Positions 54,021 to 64,000 of a stretch of DNA of 64,000 bases are shown in pieces. Below the pieces are notes generated by a model. The model saw only the letters and a list, made by a program, of their open reading frames with translations, had not been told where the DNA came from and did no database searches. Numbering within the stretch: the stretch's first letter is position 1; each line of letters opens with the position of its first letter. The position numbers were made by a program, and so were the translations under genes. This DNA is from Cherax quadricarinatus (Eukaryota > Arthropoda > Malacostraca > Decapoda > Parastacidae): positions 9,869,753 through 9,933,752 of the forward strand of contig NC_091293.1 in assembly GCF_038502225.1 (NCBI RefSeq), read 5' to 3'.

Positions 54021-55335
54021 GATACTACTTTCTCAACTTTTTGAAAATCAATTGGATGGTTAAAATCTCTTACATGAATAAATAGAGCATTGGAATCTTG
54101 TCCAGTTCTAATGCTATATTTATGATGTTTTAATCTTAGTTCGAGATTTTTACCAGTTTGACCGTAATAAACTTTATCGCAAATTTTACAAGGAATCTTA
54201 TAGACACATCCATCAGCATTTTGGGGGGAATTCTTTATCAAAAGTTTTTTTACTGTATCAAGATTTTTGAATACAACTTTAATATTAAATGTCTTAAGAA
54301 GAGAAGGCATATCAACGAAGTTTTCATGGTAAGGGAGAACCAACATATTTTTAGTTGAATAAGGCTGGTTGTCCCTTTTTGGATTATAAAAAGTATTTCT
54401 AGCAACTTTAAAAAATTTATCAATTACATTTCTTGGGTATTTTAAATCTTTACCTATTTCATAAATTTTGGATATTTCCTCATCTATGAACTCAAAATAC
54501 CCAAGAAATGTAATTGATAAATCTTTTAAAGTTGCTAGAAATACTTTTTACAATCCAAAAAGGGACAACCAGCCTTATTCAACTAAAAATATGTTGGTTC
54601 TCCCTTACCATGAAAACTTGGTTGATATGCCTTCTCTTCTTAAGACTTTTAATATTAAAGTTGTATTCAAAAATCTTGATACAGTAAAAAAAACTTTTGA
54701 TAAAGAATTCCCCCCAAAATGCTGATGGATGTGTCTATACGATTCCTTGTAAAATTTGCGATAAAGTTTATTACGGTCAAACTGGTAAAAATCTCGAACT
54801 AAGATTAAAACAACATAAATATAGCATTAGAACTGGACAAGATTCCAATGCTCTATTTATTCATGTAAGAGATTTTAACCATCCACTTGATTTTCATAAA
54901 GTTGAGAAAGTAGTATCAAGCAAGTCCATGGTCGACAGGAATATAATTGAATCTTGTTTCATAAAAAGCAGTTTTGACAATAATATGAATATTTCCTTCG
55001 GTTTATATAAATTAGATCCATTTATAATTAATAGAATTTGGGAAGAATTTAATAATACACTGGACAAATAATAATTTTTAAATTTTCTTGGGTAGAATAG
55101 TTTGTGGGTGAGTTGTGCAAAGGACCTATCCAAGTTGGGTCGGCGCGCGTCAGGTGTTTAACCGTTGTGGGATCTGATAGTGAGGTGTTGGCCAGACCCC
55201 TTATATAGCTTCCTTGGATGCTTTACTTTCATAGTTCCTTGATAATGTGAGTAGTCACGAAAGCGCTTGGAATTTCTCTATTCTTTCAGAGTGGTTGTTT
55301 TGCATATTCTGAAATCACCTGTTTACTGTGATCTT
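54021..55335. mobile_element. PLE-B copy 2, inverted twin (minus 54021-54493, plus 54494-55335)
   Basis: Minus part: from [20 protein letters not shown] (near 54470) through the GIY-YIG core CVYKIPCKICDKVYYGQTGK (about 54150-54210) to VEKVVS at 54021. Plus part: [19 protein letters not shown] (54494) through the same core to NNTLDK (55071), then the 3' region with TTGATAATGTGAG-type motif (55238) and TGGTTGTTTTGCA (55302). The arms match over about 400 bp with a short unmatched centre. The plus frame is shifted by one extra A in an A-run near 54690, and both halves lack the RT. No target duplication found. Confidence 0.85.
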
Positions 55336-55885
<550 letters not shown>

Positions 55886-56123
55886 GTGATACACACGTAA
55901 CAACATGTACCGTATATGCCACCTTTATATCAATAATGTATCTCTTAAATCTTCTGTACCATATTATGTAATAAAATATTCCTATTAGCAAAAAAAAAAA
56001 TAAATATGGAAAGATGGGGTGGTAGGGGAAGTGGAATATTCAAATGGCTTCAGGAAGAAATCCAAATATTCTTCCTTGAAGCCTTTTTATCCACTTCTCC
56101 GAGGCTATGGGTCCCACAATTTA

Positions 56124-61160
<5,037 letters not shown>

Positions 61161-61169
61161 TGTGACTGT

Positions 61170-61236
61170 GTATAATATAATATAATATAATATAATATAA
61201 TATAATATAATATAATATAATATAATATAATATAGG
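61170..61236. repeat. (TATAA)n pentanucleotide array
   Basis: About 13 perfect units of TATAA. Confidence 0.97.
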
Positions 61237-61400
61237 TATGTGAGGGTAAAATACACATATTTACTAAATATAAATATGTTTAGTTAATATTTTTTTAAAT
61301 ATAAGCTGATGAGATGTCCAGTAATTTTTATAAAATATCATTATTATAATATAAGTATATTTAACTTTTATAAATTATTTACTGAAGGAAGTTTTGTTAT

Positions 61401-61724
61401 TTTCAACATTAATTTCAACATTAATTTCAACATTAATTTCAACATTAATTTCAACATTAATTTCAACATTAATTTCAACATTAATTTCAACATTAATTTC
61501 AACATTAATTTCAACATTAATTTCAACATTAATTTCAACATTAATTTCAACATTAATTTCAACATTAATTTCAACATTAATTTCAACATTAATTTCAACA
61601 TTAATTTCAACATTAATTTCAACATTAATTTCAACATTAATTTCAACATTAATTTCAACATTAATTTCAACATTAATTTCAACATTAATTTCAACATTAA
61701 TTTCAACATTAATTTCAACATTAA
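61401..61724. repeat. 12-bp tandem repeat, 27 identical copies
   Basis: TTTCAACATTAA repeated 27 times (324 bp) with no variant that I can find. Several frames stay open through it on both strands (e.g. NFNI repeats) because the unit is a multiple of three with no stop; no reason to call them genes. Flanked by AT-rich unique sequence (61237-61400) and 61725-61975, in which I see no gene. Confidence 0.98.
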
Positions 61725-61975
61725 TGGAACATTCGCATTCAGTGGAAGATATAAAATGATTCAACATTTCTGACAGCCTATTTTTTTTCACTTTTTGAGT
61801 CTCATATATATATATATTTTTGCGTGAGGCGTTAAACCCGTGTGGATCATTTCACACAAGGAGTGGTGTAGGCTTGATCCACCATCCGCTAGTGGGCAGA
61901 CAAGGACGCTACGCAGCTGTATTCTCTGGTGTTGACGGTGAAGCTTGAACCTAACTATTTGACTAGGAAGTTTAC

Positions 61976-62152
61976 CTTATTTACTCGGCGTCCATCTGAA
62001 GTAATGATAGTCAGGTTGTAGCCCCTGAAGTGCTTGCTGTAGTAGTACTGAGGGACTCTGTGGGCGCGGCAGGTGAGCTGAAAGGTGGCTCGGGGTGCTA
62101 GGTGGTAGGTGGTGCTGGTAGGCTGTACATCTCTGTACCACAGAGCAGGTGA
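61976..62152 (-). CDS. Candidate host-gene internal exon (59 codons)
   Basis: On the minus strand an open stretch of exactly 177 bp lies between a splice acceptor (CCTTGCAG, AG at 62154-62153) and a donor (AATAAG then GTAAAC, at 61975-61970). Both edges fall between codons, so a phase 0-0 exon. The product is protein-like: SPALWYRDVQPTSTTYHLAP, then RATFQLTCRAHRVPQYYYSK, then HFRGYNLTIITSDGRRVNK, with one Cys, an N-L-T glycosylation sequon and alternating hydrophobics like an extracellular beta-sandwich. It is not a transposon family I know. The branch region is weak, and on the plus strand the acceptor site reads as CAAG-GTGAGT, but the plus frames have stops. I do not recognise the gene. 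Confidence 0.45.
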
Positions 62153-62224
62153 CTGCAAGGTGAGTCCAGCCTCCCAGCATCCTGTCAAGTAGCCCAGTAA
62201 TTGGGAAATATAAAGAGTGACAAC

Positions 62225-62409
62225 AATATATCCTATGAGATATAGTATTTTATTAATGAAAATAAGATGTTAAACATTTCGAGGAAATATTCTGAATTTG
62301 CTTGTAAGAGATAGAATATTTTATCATTATATATATCCGGAGGTTCTTCTCTTAACACTTTCGTCGCCGAGATCCTGGACGTTTTGTGTAGCAATTGATT
62401 CTTGCGCTA
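62225..62409 (+). mobile_element. LINE-M 3' end relic leading into the satellite
   Basis: Resembles the reversed 39165-39380: TTATTAATGAAAATAAGAT, then AATTTGCTTGTAAGAGATA (in the other copy AATTTGCTTGTAACAGATA), a TTAACAC...TTTCGTCGCCGAG segment and TTGCGCTACCATCCACAGG at the array start (CTCGCGCTACCGTCCACAGG in the other copy). It is a diverged 3' end of LINE-M, so the satellite begins exactly in that element's 3' untranslated region. Confidence 0.72.
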
Positions 62410-64000
62410 CCATCCACAGGATGGATATACTAGAGTGCACGGTACACTACCTTCTACCATCCACAGGATGGATATACTAGAGTGCACGGTACACTACCTT
62501 CTACCATCCACAGGATGGATATGGAGTGCACGGTACACTAGCTTCTACCATCCACAGGATGGATATGAAGTGCACGGTACACTAGCCTCTACCGTCCACA
62601 GGATGGATATGAAGTGCACGGTACACTAGCCTCTACCGTCCACAGGATGGATATGAAGTGCACGGTACACTAGCCTCTACCGTCCACAGGATGGATATGA
62701 AGTGCACGGTACACTAGCTTCTACCATCCACAGGATGGATATGAAGTGCACGGTACACTAGCTTCTACCATCCACAGGATGGATATGGTGTGCACGGTAC
62801 ACTAGCCTCTACCCTCCACAGGATGGATATGAAGTGCACAGTACACTAGCTTCTACCATCCACAGGATGGATATGAAGTGCACGGTACACTAGCTTCTAC
62901 CATCCACAGGATGGATATGAAGTGCACGGTACACTAGCTTCTACCATCCACAGGATGGATATGAAGTGCACGGTACACTAGCTTCTACCATCCACAGGAT
63001 GGATATGAAGTGCACGGTACACTAGCTTCTACCATCCACAGGATGGATATGAAGTGCACGATACACTAGCTTCTACCATCCACAGGATGGATATGAAGTG
63101 CACGGTACACTAGCTTCTACCATCCACAGGATGGATATGAAGTGCACGGTACACTAGCTTCTACCATCCACAGGATGGATATGAAGTGCACGGTACACTA
63201 GCTTCTACCCTCCACAGGATGGATATGAAGTGCACGGTACACTAGCCTCTACCCTCCACAGGATGGATATGAAGTGCACGGTACACTAGCCTCTACCGTC
63301 CACAGGATGGATATAGAGTGCACGGTACACTAGCCTCTACCGTCCACAGGATGGATATAGAGTTCACGGTACACTAGCTTCTACCATCCACAGGATGGAT
63401 ATGAAGTGCACGGTACACTAGCTTCTACCGTCCACAGGATGGATATAGAGTGCACGGTACACTAGCCTCTACCGTCCACAGGATGGATATGAAGTGCACG
63501 GTACACTAGCTTCTACCGTCCACAGGATGGATATAGAGTGCACGGTACACTAGCCTCTACCGCTAACAGGACGGATATACTAGATATACTAGAGTGCACG
63601 GTACACTAGCCTCTACCGTTCACAGAATGGATATGGAGTGCACGGTACACTAGCTTCTACCATCCACAGGATGGATATGGAGTGCACGGTACACTACCTT
63701 CTACCATCCACAGGATGGATATGAAGTGCACGGTACACTAGCCTCTACCGTCCACAGGATGGATATGAAGTGCACGGTACACTAGCTTCTACCATCCACA
63801 GGATGGATATGAAGTGCACGGTACACTAGCCTCTACCCTCCACAGGATGGATATGAAGTGCACGGTACACTAGCCTCTACCGCCCACAGGATGGATATGA
63901 AGTGCACGGTACACTACCTTCTACCATCCACAGGATGGATATGAAGTGCACGGTACACTAGCCTCTACCCTCCACAGGATGGATATGAAGTGCACGGTAC
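62410..64000 (+). repeat. 44-bp satellite array (about 36 copies in window, continues)
   Basis: Monomer CTACCATCCACAGGATGGAT, ATGAAGTGCACGGTACACTA, GCTT. The first two units are 47 bp (they have ATACTAG before AGTGCAC); almost all others are 44 bp. Variants: ATCC, GTCC or CTCC after TACC, and AGCTT or AGCCT at the junction. AGCTT is mostly followed by ATCC, and AGCCT by GTCC or CTCC, so a few subtypes spread as blocks. One rearranged unit near 63563-63600. Because 44 is not a multiple of three there is no coding sense. The array runs past the end of the window. Confidence 0.97.

Noticed and set aside
61309..61791. Four overlapping ORFs of NFNI, STLI, KLML or NVEI repeats
   Set aside because: A 12-bp unit without stops stays open in several frames; no composition or start context of a gene.
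62402..64000. CRISPR-like appearance of the 44-bp array
   Set aside because: Units are contiguous variants of one sequence with no unique spacers, in a eukaryotic repeat context.

Overview
The window looks like repeat-dense nuclear DNA of an invertebrate, most likely a decapod crustacean (crayfish, crab or shrimp). The grounds are the absence of prokaryotic gene organisation, very long (TA)n, (AC)n and other simple arrays, tRNA-derived SINEs, and several non-LTR, Penelope-like, BEL and Gypsy families with decapod-style ends. The species is inferred, not shown. Apart from one possible host exon (61976-62152, minus), nearly everything recognisable is mobile or repeat DNA.

Layout. 1-7034: a Penelope-like element (PLE-A) in twin inverted form (minus part, then plus part), split by an RNase H-bearing non-LTR element (137-5657, minus) whose ORF2 is open. 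7035-9884: LINE-B (plus). 9885-12376: LINE-C, CR1-like (plus). 12377-13895: (AC)n, a LINE-C tail, a SINE-like repeat, and a LINE relic with a 26-bp tandem array. 13896-14840: LINE-B2 (minus). 14841-36226 is one deep nest. Its outer layer is a LINE-B copy (minus) now in three pieces (14841-15086, 25416-27464, 35581-36226). The first gap holds a full-length BEL element (15087-25415, 5-bp duplication GAGGC), itself carrying a 2,078-bp insertion. The second gap holds a LINE-H copy (plus) containing a Gypsy element (27809-34904, minus), whose pol gene carries a 392-bp inverted PLE insertion with a 12-bp duplication.

36227-39590: three more LINE fragments. 39740-41294: a cluster of tRNA-derived SINEs. 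41295-46400: LINE-H, RTE-like, PLE-B and LINE-B2 pieces separated by (TA)n. 46401-46500: assembly gap. 46501-54020: tandem LINE-C copies, one with a nearly intact 931-codon ORF2. 54021-58204: PLE-B copies and (TA)n arrays. 58205-61160: LINE-C (minus) and (GT)n. 61160-64000: simple repeats, the exon candidate, and a 44-bp satellite that runs off the window end.

Main points. (1) PLE-type insertions repeatedly carry an inverted copy of their own 3' region; where both ends are visible they have 11-12-bp duplications, and three PLE families share a hammerhead-like box-hairpin-GAAA motif. (2) The 44-bp satellite grows out of the 3' untranslated region of a LINE seen elsewhere in the window. (3) LINE-C 3' ends repeatedly run into (AC)n arrays. 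(4) The nest gives a relative order of insertions, supported in two cases by exact restoration of reading frame on removing the insert plus one duplication copy.
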